This document shows positions 5,632 through 6,059 of a stretch of DNA of 6,059 nt, piece by piece. Numbering within the stretch: the first letter of the stretch is position 1; each line of letters starts with the position of its first letter. The position numbers were made by a program, and so were the translations under genes. The notes under the pieces are model-generated. The model saw nothing but the letters and a program-made list of their open reading frames with translations, made no database searches and was not told the origin of the DNA. This stretch comes from Saprospiraceae bacterium (GTDB lineage: Bacteria > Bacteroidota > Bacteroidia > Chitinophagales > Saprospiraceae). Location: the NCBI GenBank assembly GCA_013001805.1, contig JABDLW010000065.1, forward strand, positions 1-6,059, written 5' to 3'.

Positions 5632-6059
5632 ATGAATAAAGTAACGGTTACTATCAATGGCCAGGTTTTCTCGGTAGAAGTGGAACCAAGGAAGCTGCTG
5701 GTTGATTTATTGAGGGACGATCTCGGACTTACAGGTACTCATGTTGGTTGCGATACTAGTAGTTGTGGAGCCTGCACGATTTTGGTAGAAGGCAAGGCAA
5801 TTAAGTCCTGTACTATGCTTGCTGTCCAGGCTGATGGAATGGTCATAAAAACGATTGAAGGCATGACCGGTCCGGATGGATCATTGCATCCCTTACAGAT
5901 TGCATTTAATGAAAGTCATGGTTTACAATGTGGTTTTTGTACTCCCGGGATGATCATGACTGCGACCGACCTGCTTTCCCGAAATCGTCAACCTACTGAA
6001 GGTCAGATTCGCCATGCTTTGGAAGGCAATTTTTGTCGATGTACCGGCTATCATAATAT
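5632..6059 (+). CDS. coxS: CoxS-like [2Fe-2S] small subunit of a molybdenum hydroxylase (3' end outside window)
   Basis: An open frame from the ATG at 5632 runs off the right edge after 142 codons; the family is usually about 155-170 residues, so little is missing. It starts with MNKVTVTINGQ. The plant-type ferredoxin domain has cluster ligands C40, C45, C48 and C60 (in GCDTSSCGACTI and KSC). The all-helical second domain has C100 and C103 (QCGFCTPG) and C135 and C137 (FCRCTGY), giving two [2Fe-2S] clusters. In this superfamily the subunit passes electrons from the molybdenum cofactor of the large subunit to the FAD subunit. The gene follows coxG, and the FAD and molybdenum subunit genes are expected downstream. 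Small subunits of CO dehydrogenase, isoquinoline 1-oxidoreductase, aldehyde and xanthine dehydrogenases are very alike, so the substrate is open. CO is hinted at only by the adjacent coxG, which also accompanies other enzymes of this family. Confidence 0.93.
   Translation, partial: MNKVTVTINGQVFSVEVEPRKLLVDLLRDDLGLTGTHVGCDTSSCGACTILVEGKAIKSCTMLAVQADGMVIKTIEGMTGPDGSLHPLQIAFNESHGLQCGFCTPGMIMTATDLLSRNRQPTEGQIRHALEGNFCRCTGYHN

Noticed and set aside
1..6059. Mobile element, CRISPR array, toxin-antitoxin or phage-defence system
   Set aside because: No transposase, integrase, spaced repeat array, terminal inverted repeats or defence-family motif was found on either strand.

Overview
The window looks like chromosomal DNA from a member of the Bacteroidota. 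Start codons are mostly not preceded by Shine-Dalgarno motifs but by A/T-rich leaders. Good matches to the Bacteroidota -7 element (TAnnTTTG) lie upstream of two genes. The gene families are common in that phylum, and base composition is moderate to AT-rich. I cannot place the organism below phylum level. Eight protein-coding genes are supported, two of them cut by the window ends. I see no RNA gene, insertion sequence, CRISPR array or phage gene.

Positions 1-3113 carry cell-surface glycan genes. A truncated DUF2304 small membrane protein overlaps a GT4 glycosyltransferase, which overlaps a second GT4 enzyme by four bases. These three form a tight plus-strand operon. A DPM1-like GT2 glycosyltransferase faces them on the minus strand, and the coding ends overlap by 17 bases. 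After a 230-base intergenic region with a good minus-strand promoter and a short inverted repeat, a Wzt/KpsT/TagH-type ATPase for polysaccharide export runs on the plus strand (3344-4111). No permease partner is present. Together these genes suggest synthesis and export of a surface polysaccharide or glycolipid. The sugar specificities cannot be read from the sequence.

Positions 4125-6059 are metabolic. A minus-strand gene encodes a myo-inositol oxygenase of the animal/plant type, with all six di-iron ligands and the substrate lysine present. It would make D-glucuronate from myo-inositol. Divergent from it, across 205 bases, are a CoxG-like SRPBCC protein and a truncated CoxS-like [2Fe-2S] subunit with all eight cluster cysteines. 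These begin a molybdenum-hydroxylase operon (CO dehydrogenase / xanthine dehydrogenase superfamily) whose catalytic subunit lies beyond the window.

The window holds no clearly new multi-gene system. The points most worth following are the myo-inositol oxygenase and its divergent pairing with the molybdenum-hydroxylase genes, the orphan export ATPase with an extra residue before its D-loop, and the separation of the DUF2304 gene from the soluble GT2 enzyme in this window.
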